A stretch of 64,000 nucleotides of DNA from Bradyrhizobium septentrionale (GTDB lineage Bacteria; Pseudomonadota; Alphaproteobacteria; Rhizobiales; Xanthobacteraceae), in contig NZ_CP088285.1 in assembly GCF_011516645.4 (NCBI RefSeq), positions 9,380,501 through 9,444,500 on the forward strand, given 5' to 3'. Positions 45,948 through 55,931 of the stretch are shown here, in pieces. A program made the translations under genes and the position numbers. Under the pieces are notes generated by a model that was given only the letters and a program-made list of their open reading frames with translations, searched no databases and was not told the origin of the DNA. How positions within the stretch are numbered: position 1 is the stretch's first letter; each line of letters begins with the position of its first letter.

Positions 45948-47666
45948 GTGGCCAACGAAGAAACTTATGAATGCGACGCGCTGGTCGTCGGCTCCGGCTG
46001 CGCCGGGCTGTCGGCGGCGGTCACCGCGGGCCATCACGGCCTAAAGGTTCTCGTCGTCGAGAAGGAGTCGCGCTTCGGCGGCACCACTGCGCGCTCCGGC
46101 GGCTGGCTGTGGATTCCCGGCACCTCGCTGGCGAAGGCCTGGGGCATCGCGGAGAGCCCCGATCAGGCCAGGACCTATCTGCGCCATGAGGCCGGCAACA
46201 GCTTTGACGCCGCGCGCGTCGACGCGTTCCTGACCGAAGGCCCGAAGGCGGTCGACTTCTTCATCACCAGCACGGCCGTGCGCTTCGACATGCCGCTGAC
46301 TTTCCCCGACTATCATGCGGAAGCCCCCGGCGGCGCGCAGGGCGGCCGCTCGATGGTGACGCGGCCGTTCGACGCTCACGAACTCGGCGACGCCGTCAAG
46401 GATCTCGGCAGCCCCCTGCCCGAGCTCACCGTGTTCGGCATGATGCTCGGCTCCGGCAAGGAGATCGTGCATTTCATGCGCGCGACGCGCTCGCTGACGT
46501 CGGCGGCCTACGTCGCGAAGCGGCTGTCGAAACACGCGCTGGACGTGATGCGCAACGGCCGTGGCATGACGCTGACCAACGGCAATGCGCTGGCCGGCCG
46601 GCTGGCGAAATCCGCCTTCGACCTCAAGATCCCGCTCTGGCTCAATTCACCGGTGCGCGAATTGATCGTCGAGAACGGCGCGGTGCGCGGCGCGATCGTG
46701 GTGCGCGAGGGCCGCACCATCCGCGTCAATGCGAAGCGCGGCGTGGTGCTCGCCTGCGGCGGCTTTCCGCATGACGTGGCGCGGCGGCAGAAGATGTTTC
46801 CGCATGCGCCGACCGGAAAAGAGCACTACTCGCCGGGACCGACAGGCAACACGGGTGACGGTTTGCGTCTCGCGGAATCCGCCGGCGGCCGCGTCGAGGA
46901 TTCGCTGCCGAATGCGGCGGCCTGGGTGCCGGTGTCGGTCACCACGCGCAAGGACGGCTCGAAGGGCGTGATGCCACATTTCATCGATCGCGCCAAACCC
47001 GGCGTGATCGCGGTGATGCGCGACGGCCGGCGCTTTGCCAATGAAGGCAATTCCTACCACGACTTCGTGCAGGAGATGATCAAGGCGGCGAAGCCTGGCG
47101 AAGAGATCGCGGCCTTCTTGCTCTGCGATCACGCGACCCTGCGCAAGTACGGCCTCGGCTGCGTGCCGCCGCGCCCGATGCCAACAAGCCATCATCTGAA
47201 GACCGGCTATCTCAAGCGCGGCGCGACGCTGTCGGAGCTTGCCGCGCAGGCCGGCATCGACGCAAAAGCGCTCGAGGCAACCGTCGCGGCGTTCAACAAT
47301 ACCGCCGCCGAGGGACGCGATCCCGCCTTCGGCAAGGGCTCGCGCGCCTATAACCGCTACCAGGGCGATGCGCTGCACGGGCCCAATCCCTGCATCGCGC
47401 CGATCCAGCACGGGCCGTTCTACGCCATCAAGATGGTGATCGGCGATCTCGGTACCTATGCCGGTATCCGGACCGACGCCAATGCCCGCGCGCTCGACGC
47501 CGACGGCCAGCCGATTGCCGGCCTCTATGCCGCCGGGAACGACATGGCGAGCATCATGGGCGGCAACTATCCCGGCGCCGGCATTACGCTCGGCCCGGCG
47601 CTGACCTTCGGCTACATCGCGGGCAAGCACATCGCCGGCGCAGCGGCAGAGAGAAGCGCGGCATGA
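45948..47666 (+). CDS. FAD-dependent oxidoreductase, fumarate reductase/3-ketosteroid dehydrogenase-like flavoprotein
   Basis: 572-aa flavoprotein with GTG start. N-terminal FAD motif LVVGSGCAGLSAAVTAGHHG followed by VVEKESRFGGTTARSGGWLW, a typical FAD_binding_2 opening. The C-terminal end has GNYPGAGITLGPALTFGYIAGK, seen in 3-oxosteroid 1-dehydrogenases and related fumarate-reductase-like enzymes. Such enzymes desaturate C-C bonds next to a carbonyl in steroids, aromatics or short acids. The actual substrate is unknown. Encoded 10 bp after the substrate-binding protein and upstream of an IclR regulator, forming a small uptake-and-oxidation module. Confidence 0.85.
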   Translation: MANEETYECDALVVGSGCAGLSAAVTAGHHGLKVLVVEKESRFGGTTARSGGWLWIPGTSLAKAWGIAESPDQARTYLRHEAGNSFDAARVDAFLTEGPKAVDFFITSTAVRFDMPLTFPDYHAEAPGGAQGGRSMVTRPFDAHELGDAVKDLGSPLPELTVFGMMLGSGKEIVHFMRATRSLTSAAYVAKRLSKHALDVMRNGRGMTLTNGNALAGRLAKSAFDLKIPLWLNSPVRELIVENGAVRGAIVVREGRTIRVNAKRGVVLACGGFPHDVARRQKMFPHAPTGKEHYSPGPTGNTGDGLRLAESAGGRVEDSLPNAAAWVPVSVTTRKDGSKGVMPHFIDRAKPGVIAVMRDGRRFANEGNSYHDFVQEMIKAAKPGEEIAAFLLCDHATLRKYGLGCVPPRPMPTSHHLKTGYLKRGATLSELAAQAGIDAKALEATVAAFNNTAAEGRDPAFGKGSRAYNRYQGDALHGPNPCIAPIQHGPFYAIKMVIGDLGTYAGIRTDANARALDADGQPIAGLYAAGNDMASIMGGNYPGAGITLGPALTFGYIAGKHIAGAAAERSAA

Positions 47667-47673
47667 CATAAGT

Positions 47674-47808
47674 CCCGTCATCCTGAGGAGGCCGCAACGC
47701 GGCCGTCTCGAAGGGTCGACGGCCCGACTGTGGCCGTGCATCCTTCGAGGCTCGCAAGGGCTCGCACCTCCAGCGACAAAGGCGAAGCCTTTGCGCGGGG
47801 ATGACGGG
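47674..47808. repeat. Intergenic palindromic repeat, CCCGTCATCC...GGATGACGGG
   Basis: Perfect 10-bp outer arms CCCGTCATCC (47674-47683) and GGATGACGGG (47799-47808) with internal short hairpins (GGCCGCAACGCGGCC, AAGGCGAAGCCTT). I recall this CCTGAGGAGGCCGCGAAGCGGCC-type element from Bradyrhizobium genomes. It fills the spacer between the flavoprotein and IclR genes. Confidence 0.7.
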
Positions 47809-47909
47809 GTGGGAACGGATATGACGTACAAAGACGTCCCGCACATCGACGTCTCGCGAACGGCGTGCTTTCTTGCCAATTGCGAAAGCACGAACGCAAA
47901 CAGGGCCAC

Positions 47910-48704
47910 ATGACGAGAGAAAGCCGCGGCATACAGTCGATCGAGGTCGGCGGGGAATTGCTCCGCGCGCTCGCCCGCAGCGGCGAACCGATGATGCTGC
48001 GCGATCTCGCGCGCGAGGCCGGCATGCCGCCGGCCAAGGCGCATCCCTATCTGGTCAGCTTTTCCCGCATCGGCCTGATCGAGCAGGACGAGACCACCGG
48101 CCGCTACGAGATCGGGGCGCTGGCGCTCGAGCTCGGCCTGATCAGCCTGCGCCGGCTCTCGGCCGTGCGAATCGCGACGCCGCGGATCGCCGCGCTCGCC
48201 AACAGCATCAATCACGCGGTGTCGCTGTCGGTCTGGGGCACCCACGGCGCCACCGTGGTGCGGCTCGAGGAGCCGAGCCATCCCGTGCATATCGCGATGC
48301 GCGTCGGCTCGGTGGTGGCGCTGCTCGAGACCGCGACCGGCCGGGCGTTTGCCGCCTTCATGCCGCCGAACGCCGTCAAAACGGCGCTCGAGAGCGGGCT
48401 CGATCGCCTCGGCGTCGGCTACAATCCGAAACGCGAGACCATCAGCGCCAAGACCACGGAGATGCTTGCCGAGGTGCAAAGCCGCGGGCTCGCGCGCGCA
48501 ATCGGTGATCCCCTGCCCGGCGTCAACGCCTTCGCCGCGCCGGTGTTCGATCACGCCGGCCACGTCGCGCTGGTGATCACGGCGATGGGCCCGGAGGGCA
48601 CCTTCGACGCCAGCTGGGACAGCGCCATCGCAGCCGCACTGCGCGACTGTGCGAGTGATATCTCGCGGCAGCTCGGGCACGGCTCGGTGCGGGTGTCGGG
48701 ATGA
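47910..48704 (+). CDS. IclR-family transcriptional regulator
   Basis: 264-aa regulator. Winged-helix N-terminus SIEVGGELLRALARSGEPMMLRDLAREAGMPPAKAHPYLVSF (about residues 8-60), then the IclR effector domain with AISVWG-like AVSLSVWGTHGATVV, TATGRAFAAFMPP and GDPLPGVNAFAAPVFDHAGH. IclR proteins mostly control catabolic genes in response to small acids. Position behind the binding-protein and flavoprotein genes suggests it controls them, with the inverted repeat at 44672 as a candidate site (inference). The ATG at 47910 begins the family-like part; open codons upstream lack a good ribosome site. Confidence 0.9.
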   Translation: MTRESRGIQSIEVGGELLRALARSGEPMMLRDLAREAGMPPAKAHPYLVSFSRIGLIEQDETTGRYEIGALALELGLISLRRLSAVRIATPRIAALANSINHAVSLSVWGTHGATVVRLEEPSHPVHIAMRVGSVVALLETATGRAFAAFMPPNAVKTALESGLDRLGVGYNPKRETISAKTTEMLAEVQSRGLARAIGDPLPGVNAFAAPVFDHAGHVALVITAMGPEGTFDASWDSAIAAALRDCASDISRQLGHGSVRVSG

Positions 48705-48720
48705 TGTTGATCCTTTCCGT

Positions 48721-48825
48721 CGTCATTCCGGGGCTCGCGAAGCGAGAGCCCGGAATCCATTCCACCACTTGTTCTGCGGCTCAATGGATTCCGGGCTCAG
48801 CCCTTCGGGCTGCCCCGGAATGACG
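48721..48825. repeat. Nested perfect inverted repeat, CGTCATTCCGGGGC family
   Basis: Outer 14-bp arms CGTCATTCCGGGGC (48721-48734) and GCCCCGGAATGACG (48812-48825) and inner 16-bp arms (48746-48761 and 48783-48798) are all perfect. Small hairpins (CTCGCGAAGCGAG; AGCCCTTCGGGCT) lie between them. The transcript would fold into a branched structure. Starts about 16 bp after the IclR stop, so it may act as an attenuator or 3' end. Confidence 0.85.
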
Positions 48826-48882
48826 GAAGGTAGAGGCCGCGCCTCTGCCACTGAGTTGCCCGACGGCGCAAGCCCCTCAAGC

Positions 48883-49337
48883 AAAAAATATTTCGCTTTA
48901 TCAGAAATATAACTCGGTGTATGGTTCGCCCGTCTCACCCGATCGAGGGGCGCGTCGCGATCGTCACGAACGCGGTGTGAGATGCGGTGGACGCTGACGT
49001 CACGACTGACGAGTGTGACGGATGCGGACGGTGAAGTCGTGTGGTCCTGACGCCCTAGCGGCAGGTGTCTCGTCGCAACACGCGAAGGTGTGATGCGAGG
49101 GCGGTGACAAGCAAGCCCAGTCTCGCCGGGGAGAGCACGAAGTAAGCCGTAACCCATCGCGCAGGGAAAGCCGGATTGCTCCGGTTACACCTGTGGTCCT
49201 ACCCCCGAGCTTTCTACCCATTGCTCGGGGCCCATGGGTGCGATCGGCACCCGGCTTTCCCTGCGCCCTCAGATCGAGAGAGGGCGATACGAAGAGCAAA
49301 GCTCGGACAATTCATGTCGCGAGAACGCGGAAGTATG
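48883..49337. repeat. 455-bp composite intergenic element with structured core (candidate RNA)
   Basis: The element starts with an AT-rich lead holding ATATTTC/GAAATAT arms (48888-48894, 48904-48910) and ends near GCGAGAACGCGGAAGTATGG. Its core closes with a perfect 16-bp stem, GCGCAGGGAAAGCCGG (49159-49174) with CCGGCTTTCCCTGCGC (49251-49266). Inside are hairpins CCCCGAGC/GCTCGGGG (49203-49210, 49223-49230) and GGGTGC/GCACCC (49236-49241, 49247-49252). From memory, sequences with the same closing stem and a variable inner hairpin recur in Bradyrhizobium and Rhodopseudomonas. No credible reading frame explains it. Whether it is transcribed, or is a non-autonomous mobile element, cannot be told here. 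Confidence 0.6.
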
Positions 49338-49364
49338 GGCTCACAAGCGGCGCCACACATTCAC

Positions 49365-49489
49365 CGTCGTCCCGGCGAAGGCCGGGACCCATTACCACAA
49401 ATGCGAATTCTTGCGTGACGCTGGGGCAACAGCCTGTTTCCAACAACACAACCCTGTGGTTATGGGTCCCGGCCTTCGCCGGGACGACG
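49365..49489. repeat. Perfect 28-bp inverted repeat (CGTCGTCCCGGCGAAGG family)
   Basis: The left arm at 49365-49392 begins CGTCGTCCCGGCGAAGGCCG and the right arm at 49462-49489 is its exact reverse complement, separated by 69 bp. Smaller self-complementary parts (CCCGGCGAAGGCCGGG) lie in each arm. This 'CGTCCCGGCGAAGGCCGGGACC' palindrome is widespread in alphaproteobacteria, from memory. Confidence 0.85.
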
Positions 49490-49545
49490 TGGAGTCTGCG
49501 GAGAAAGTCGCGCGACGGACGCGAAGCTGCATTCTCACCGACATC

Positions 49546-49650
49546 TGTCATCGCCCGGCTTGATGCGGGCGATCCAGTACGCCGCGGCCTCTCGGTTCAA
49601 GCACCGGCGTCTCCGGAATACTGGATCACCCGCATGCGCGGGTGATGACA
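49546..49650. repeat. Intergenic palindromic repeat, TGTCATCGCCCGG...GGTGATGACA
   Basis: Begins TGTCATCGCCCGGCTTGATG and ends CACCCGCATGCGCGGGTGATGACA. Outer arms are nearly complementary and each holds a short perfect hairpin (CACCCGCATGCGCGGGTG; a CCAGTA/TACTGG pair links the halves). The fourth repeat family in the gene-free block 48.7-49.65 kb. Confidence 0.7.
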
Positions 49651-49687
49651 CCGAGTGCTCTGCTGTTTGAAATGTGAATCGAAACAA

Positions 49688-49840
49688 TCAGGCGCGCAGC
49701 GCCTGCAGGCTCTTGAAGGTCAGTCGCTTTGGGTCGCGGACGCCGGCGAGATAGAGCTTGCGGATGAAGGCAATGACGGTGTCGCGATCGCAATCGGTCA
49801 ACGCGACCACGGCGTCGACCGCAATCTTCTGGGCTTCCAT
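49688..49840 (-). CDS. Small hypothetical protein, 50 aa
   Basis: 50 codons, MEAQKIAVDAVVALTDCDRD to FKSLQALRA, read leftward from the ATG at 49840. A GGAGG ribosome site lies 9 nt upstream. The composition is codon-biased like neighbouring genes (third positions mostly G/C), and the peptide is helical and amphipathic. I recognise no family. It sits between the repeat block and ahcY, in the same direction as ahcY but beyond its terminator, so it is probably a separate unit. Confidence 0.6.
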   Translation of the reverse strand: MEAQKIAVDAVVALTDCDRDTVIAFIRKLYLAGVRDPKRLTFKSLQALRA

Positions 49841-49989
49841 GGGAACAAATCCTCCGCTGCAGCCTCGGACCCGGAAGCCTAGGCGCTGCCGGTTAATCCG
49901 GCATTAACCTCCTGCCCACAATCGCCGATTCCAGCCCCCTCGCGTATACGCGAAACAACGCATGCGACAGCCTGTCCAACCACCGCAGC

Positions 49990-50015
49990 AAAAAGCCCCG
50001 GGCGATGCCGGGGCT
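49990..50015 (-). terminator. Rho-independent terminator of ahcY
   Basis: Leftward-reading hairpin AGCCCCGG (50015-50008) / CCGGGGCT (50001-49994) followed by TTTTT on the minus strand. It sits 31 bp beyond the ahcY stop. Confidence 0.85.
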
Positions 50016-50045
50016 CTTCACGTGATCGACTGTGACGACCGCAGA

Positions 50046-51473
50046 TCAGTAGCGATAGTGATCCGACTTGAACGGGCCTTCCTGCTTGACGCCGATGTAG
50101 TCGGCCTGGTCCTTGCGCAGCTCGGTCAGCTTGACGCCGATCTTGGCGAGGTGCAGGCGGGCGACCTTCTCGTCGAGCGTCTTCGGCAGCACGTAGACCT
50201 TCCTGGCGTACTTGCCGTCCTTGTTGTTGGCGAACAGCTCGATCTGCGCCAGCGTCTGGTTGGTGAAGGAGGCCGACATCACGAAGGACGGGTGGCCCAT
50301 CGCGTTGCCGAGGTTCACCAGGCGCCCCTCCGACAGCATAATGATGCGGTGCTTGTCGGGGAATTCGATCTCGTCGACCTGCGGCTTGATGTTGGTCCAC
50401 TTCAGATTGCGCAAGCTGGCGATCTGGATCTCGTTGTCGAAGTGACCGATGTTGCAGACGATGGCGCGATCCTTCATCGCGCGCATGTGCTCGATGGTGA
50501 TGATGTCCTTGTTGCCGGTGGCGGTGACGAAGATGTCGGCGCGCGGCGCCGCGTCTTCCATGGTCGTGACCTCATAGCCCTCCATCGCCGCCTGCAGCGC
50601 GCAGATCGGATCGACTTCGGAGACCATGACGCGGCAGCCGGCCTGGCGCAGCGAGGCGGCCGAGCCCTTGCCGACGTCGCCGAAGCCCGCGACCATCGCG
50701 ACCTTGCCCGACAGCATCACGTCGGTGCCGCGGCGAATGCCGTCGACCAGCGACTCGCGGCAGCCATAGAGGTTGTCGAACTTCGACTTGGTGACGCTGT
50801 CGTTGACGTTGATCGCCGGGAACAACAGCGTGCCCTTGTTGGCCATCTCGTAGAGACGATGCACGCCCGTGGTGGTCTCTTCCGAGACGCCCTGGATGTT
50901 CTTGGCGATCTCGGCGAACCAGCCCTTCGGCTTCTCCTGCAACAGACGCTTGACCAGCGCGTAGAAGATCTCCTCTTCCTCGGAGGTCGGCTTGTCGAGG
51001 AACGCGGTGTCGCCCTGCTCGGCGCGGTAGCCGGCATGCACCAGCATGGTGGCGTCGCCGCCGTCATCGAGGATCATGTTGGGCGTGCCGCCGCCGTGCC
51101 AGTCGAACAGTTTTGCGGTGTAGTCCCAGTATTCGGTCAGCGTCTCGCCCTTCACGGCGAACACCGGAATGCCGGCCGCGGCGATCGCGGCCGCGGCGTG
51201 ATCCTGGGTCGAATAGATGTTGCAGGAGACCCAGCGGATGTCGGCGCCGAGCGCGGCCAGCGTCTCGATCAGGACCGCGGTCTGGATCGTCATGTGCAGC
51301 GAGCCCGCGATGCGCGCGCCCTTGAGCGGCTGCTTGGGGCCGTATTCCTCGCGGGTGGCCATCAGGCCGGGCATCTCGGTCTCGGCGAGCGAGATTTCCT
51401 TGCGGCCGAAATCGGCCAGCGAAATGTCCTTGACGATGTAGTCGGTGAAGCCGGGCTTCGTGGGGACGTTCAT
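50046..51473 (-). CDS. ahcY: S-adenosylhomocysteine hydrolase
   Basis: 475-aa enzyme splitting SAH to adenosine and homocysteine. Family segments: [51 protein letters not shown] (catalytic Lys region), the NAD loop [16 protein letters not shown], and the C-terminal KSDHYRY ending that supplies a Lys/Tyr to the neighbouring subunit. Length matches bacterial AhcY with its extra insertion. SAH removal keeps methyltransferases running; metK lies upstream with only an intergenic repeat between. An ATG at 51473 and a terminator at 50015 frame the gene. Confidence 0.97.
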   Translation of the reverse strand: MNVPTKPGFTDYIVKDISLADFGRKEISLAETEMPGLMATREEYGPKQPLKGARIAGSLHMTIQTAVLIETLAALGADIRWVSCNIYSTQDHAAAAIAAAGIPVFAVKGETLTEYWDYTAKLFDWHGGGTPNMILDDGGDATMLVHAGYRAEQGDTAFLDKPTSEEEEIFYALVKRLLQEKPKGWFAEIAKNIQGVSEETTTGVHRLYEMANKGTLLFPAINVNDSVTKSKFDNLYGCRESLVDGIRRGTDVMLSGKVAMVAGFGDVGKGSAASLRQAGCRVMVSEVDPICALQAAMEGYEVTTMEDAAPRADIFVTATGNKDIITIEHMRAMKDRAIVCNIGHFDNEIQIASLRNLKWTNIKPQVDEIEFPDKHRIIMLSEGRLVNLGNAMGHPSFVMSASFTNQTLAQIELFANNKDGKYARKVYVLPKTLDEKVARLHLAKIGVKLTELRKDQADYIGVKQEGPFKSDHYRY

Positions 51474-51540
51474 GTCTGTTTCCTAATCGGTGAATCCAGC
51501 GTGTCAGTAACAAAGCGAGCCGAACGCCCTGCGGCGCGGC

Positions 51541-51666
51541 CTTCTCCCTCTCCCCGTTCTTACGGGGAGAGGGTCGGGGTGAGGGGCTCCATCCGCGCAC
51601 TGAACTCGCGGAGAGTCCCCCTCACCCGCCACTTCGTGGCGACCTCTCCCCGCAAGCGGGGCGAGG
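51541..51666. repeat. Intergenic palindromic repeat between metK and ahcY
   Basis: Perfect 12-bp hairpin CCCTCTCCCCGT (51546-51557) / ACGGGGAGAGGG (51562-51573) plus the complementary blocks GGGTGAGG-like (about 51574-51588) and CCCCCTCACCCG (about 51617-51628). A known-looking 'CCCTCACCC' repeat of Bradyrhizobium (from memory). It fills most of the metK-ahcY spacer. Confidence 0.75.
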
Positions 51667-51674
51667 CAAGAGCA

Positions 51675-52871
<1,197 letters not shown>

Positions 52872-52931
52872 CAAGCAAACCCCTTGTTTCGTCGAAGTCC
52901 GACGTTGGTTGGTGAATATGTCCCCGGAATG

Positions 52932-54287
52932 TCAGTCTCGTCGCCGCGAGATGACGTAGGATTCGTCGTAGAACCACAGCCCGTTGTGTTTGCGGAGAAC
53001 TTCGCGCGTAGCCTCGAGAGCTCGTCCGTTTTCGGTCGTTTCGGTCAACCGCTCATCTTCGATCTGCGCGACATACACCGCCGCATTCCACGCTGCAAAG
53101 GCCGTCGAGGTTCCGATCGAGCCGGTCACCTCATTGGGCAGCGCTTCCATATCATATCGGAAGATCGAACGGTTATCGGCGTAGGCGTTGAAGTTCAGCT
53201 CGCGACCGGCCGACCCCAACTCGTATTTCACCGCGCGCAGTATCTCATGACGGCTGACGGCGAAAGGATTTTCTCCGGGCCAGACGGCTTGAATCATTTC
53301 AAGCCCGGGATCGCCGCCGTGGGAGTGGATTCCTATCAGTCGGCCGCCGCCGCGCAACGCGCGTGCGAGCGGCGCGATGATCCGCTTGGCGCGGAAATTC
53401 ACCGAGGATTTGGCCCGGTAGGGCTGGGAGGCGATCACGAGATCGAAATTGGCCTCGGTGCGGCCGGCCCGCGGAATGATGGAATCGAGCAGGAACCGGT
53501 GGTCGTCGCGGTACAGGACCAGCGCCACCGGCCGCTCATAGACCGGCATCGCATTTCCGGGGCTGAGATTGGCCCGCCAATTCTGCTCCAGGAACGGGCC
53601 GAGTTCCGCGATCTGGGCCTCGAATTCACCCGAGGAGGCCCCGCGCAGCGCCACCTCGTGCCAGATCATGCTGGCGGCCGCCGTGGAGTTCTTGGGCGTC
53701 AGCCAGGGCGCCTCGGCGTAGTACATGTTGGTGAACACGAAGACGCTTGCCGGATGCTCGAACAGGCGGTCGGGGACCTTGTCCAGGGTGAGGCGGACGT
53801 CCTCCAGGCTCAGTTCCTTGCCGGCGACATAGAACGGCATATGTGGGAAGCGGCCATGCATGGCACGCAGGACCCGCGCCAGCACGGTGCCGTCGCCCAT
53901 CCCGGCATCGAACACCCGCAACGCCGGCGGCCGCGGGTTGATGGCGGCCAGTTCCAGCGAGACCCGGTCGGCGATCACCCGCTTCTCGCTGCAGGTGTGC
54001 ACGAACAGCAGATAGCGCTGGCGGTTCTCGAAAAAGCGGAAATTGCCCCGCGGATCGCGCTTCTCCGGCGGAACCACCAGGCCGCGCGGCGGCGCCACGC
54101 CGCCCGGCGTCGAGGTCGCGATGAAGGCATTGATGCGGTCGAGCGTGTCGATGGTGATGCGCTTGCCCTCTCGCAGCCGGTGCACCAGCTTGCCGTCGTT
54201 GACGGCACGGCGGCCGAACGTCGTCTCCGCCATGTCGGAGCGCCGGCAGAAATCCGTGATCTGACTGAGGATTTCGTCGTTCTTCAT
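52932..54287 (-). CDS. Hypothetical protein joining an HTH-like N-terminus to a class I SAM methyltransferase
   Basis: 451 aa. Residues 1 to about 60 (DEILSQITDFCRRSDMAETT to DTLDRINAFIA) look like a small helical DNA-binding domain of the kind annotated as regulators next to metK in many alphaproteobacteria. From about 95 on the chain has a class I methyltransferase core with motif I FDAGMGDGTVL (126-136). Later segments (MYYAEAPWLTPKNS, LALVLYRDDHRFLL, AVYVAQIEDERL) give no specific target. It is 60 bp upstream of metK in the same direction, so an autoregulatory or SAM-sensing role is an appealing inference. Neither activity is shown. Confidence 0.7.
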   Translation of the reverse strand: MKNDEILSQITDFCRRSDMAETTFGRRAVNDGKLVHRLREGKRITIDTLDRINAFIATSTPGGVAPPRGLVVPPEKRDPRGNFRFFENRQRYLLFVHTCSEKRVIADRVSLELAAINPRPPALRVFDAGMGDGTVLARVLRAMHGRFPHMPFYVAGKELSLEDVRLTLDKVPDRLFEHPASVFVFTNMYYAEAPWLTPKNSTAAASMIWHEVALRGASSGEFEAQIAELGPFLEQNWRANLSPGNAMPVYERPVALVLYRDDHRFLLDSIIPRAGRTEANFDLVIASQPYRAKSSVNFRAKRIIAPLARALRGGGRLIGIHSHGGDPGLEMIQAVWPGENPFAVSRHEILRAVKYELGSAGRELNFNAYADNRSIFRYDMEALPNEVTGSIGTSTAFAAWNAAVYVAQIEDERLTETTENGRALEATREVLRKHNGLWFYDESYVISRRRD

Positions 54288-54460
54288 GAGACCTGGGGTG
54301 GGCGGCGGCGAGTGGGCAGAACGTGGGCAGAGATAGTGTGTAGCAGCGTCTTACCACCATTTTCCCACCAGTTGAACCCCCCTTTACTGCCCGATCACCA
54401 AACACGCATAGATCGCCTCGCCGTCGCCGATCGCCATGACGGCTTACCCGTGGATGACCG

Positions 54461-55853
54461 ATGCGCCGCCTGCTCCTGATCCCCGCCTTCCTTGCCGCCC
54501 TGCTCTGGTCGGCGCCCTGCCTCGCCCAGGCGCGGTCGCAACTCGGCCCGCTCTGTACGACCGACACGACGCCGGCCGACCAGATGATCGACGCCTGCAC
54601 CAAGATCATCGCGCTGAAGGTGTTTTCCGGCGAGAAGCTCGCGACCATCTATTTCTGGCGCGCGGTCGGCTGGAACAAGAAGGGCAACTACGCGCAGGTG
54701 ATCGCTGACGCCACCGAGGCGCTGCGCCTCAAGCCGAGCACCGCCGTCTACAATCTGCGCGGCTCGGCCTATTACGACAAGGGCGAGTACGACATCGCGG
54801 TCGCCGACTTCAACGACGCGCTGCGCATGGGGCCGCCGAGCGGCATCATCTTTCACAACCGCGGCAACGCCTATCGCGGCAAGGGCGACTACGCCAAGGC
54901 GATCGCCGACTATGACGCCGCGATCAAGGCCGGTCCGAAGTCGGCCTTCTCCTACCAGAACCGCGGCTCCTCGAAGCAGGCGCTCGGCGATCTCGACGGC
55001 GCGCTCGCCGACATCAACGAGGCCGTCAGGCTCGATCCGTCGCTGCCGCAGCCCTTGATCAGCCGCGCCGTGATCTGGCGCGCCAAGGGCGACATCGCGC
55101 GCGCGATTGCGGACACCTCAGAAGCGATCCGGCTCGCGAAGGCGAAGGCGCCCGTCAACATCATGACGCCGCCGGGCAGCGTCTTGATCTCGGCGTATAC
55201 CCAGCGCGGCCTCAGCTATGAAGCGAAGGGTGATGCCGCGCACGCCAAGGAAGACTACGCCTCGGTGCTCGAGGGCGTGGCGTCCGATGCCGGCAGCAAG
55301 GCCAACCAGGCCACCGCCAAGGTGCGGCTCGCGCTGCTCAAGGAGGCCGATGCAGCACCGCGCAACGATGCAGCCCCCCGCAAGGCACCGGCGGCACCTG
55401 CCGCCGAGAGCAGCCCGACCGCGCCACCGGCAGGCTCCGTCACCGCACCGGCGCCGCCCGCCGCGCCGTCACAGGCCGCAGCAACCAGCCGGCGCGTCGC
55501 GCTGGTGATCGGCAACGGCGCTTATGGACATGTGAAGGCGCTGCCCAATCCGCCGAACGATGCGCGCGCCATCGCCAGGAGCCTGCGCGAGATCGGCTTC
55601 ACCGTCTCCGAGGGCCTCGATCTCGATCGCGACGCGATGCAGAAGACGATCCACGACTTCCTGCGCGAGGCGGCACGGTCGCAGATCGCCGTGGTCTACT
55701 ACGCCGGTCATGGCGTGCAGGTCGATGGCCGCAACTATCTCGTGCCCGTCGATATCGAGTTCAAGGCGGGCGGCCGCATGACCGACGCGATGGTCGACAT
55801 GGACACCATCATGGCCGGTCTCGACGATCAGATCCGCACCAACATCCTGATCC
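54461..55853 (+). pseudogene. 5' part of a TPR/caspase-like (peptidase C14) gene split by IS66
   Basis: Residues 1-464 of what was a 581-aa exported protein. A signal peptide (MRRLLLIPAFLAALLWSAPC) is followed by about six TPR-type repeats (such as IIFHNRGNAYRGKGDYAKAI), a Pro/Ala-rich linker, and a caspase-like domain from ALVIGNGAYGHV. The catalytic His417 (YYAGHGV) is present. The frame is broken after TSD base 55853, where the insertion element begins; continued reading into the element stops at 55909 after 18 foreign codons. The gene resumes at 58464 with the catalytic Cys. Caspase-like C14 proteases with TPRs are common in Bradyrhizobium. Confidence 0.9.
55846..55853. repeat. Target-site duplication of IS66 element, left copy (CCTGATCC)
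   Basis: 8-bp direct repeat CCTGATCC, identical to 58456-58463. Eight bases is the usual IS66 duplication size. Confidence 0.9.
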
Positions 55854-55931
55854 GTATCCCTCCATTGAGGGCCGCCTTGTTTGACGGACGCGAGCGCTGC
55901 AGGTCCTAGGGGTAATCCTAGGAGAAGCGCT

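Noticed and set aside
48883..49337. Group II intron or tRNA-like interpretation of the structured element
   Set aside because: The segment GTAAGCCGTAA recalls intron domain V, but the rest of that domain and any reverse transcriptase are missing.
52872..52931. SAM or SAH riboswitch upstream of metK
   Set aside because: The 60-bp leader has no SAM-II, SAM/SAH or SAH aptamer pattern that I can recognise.
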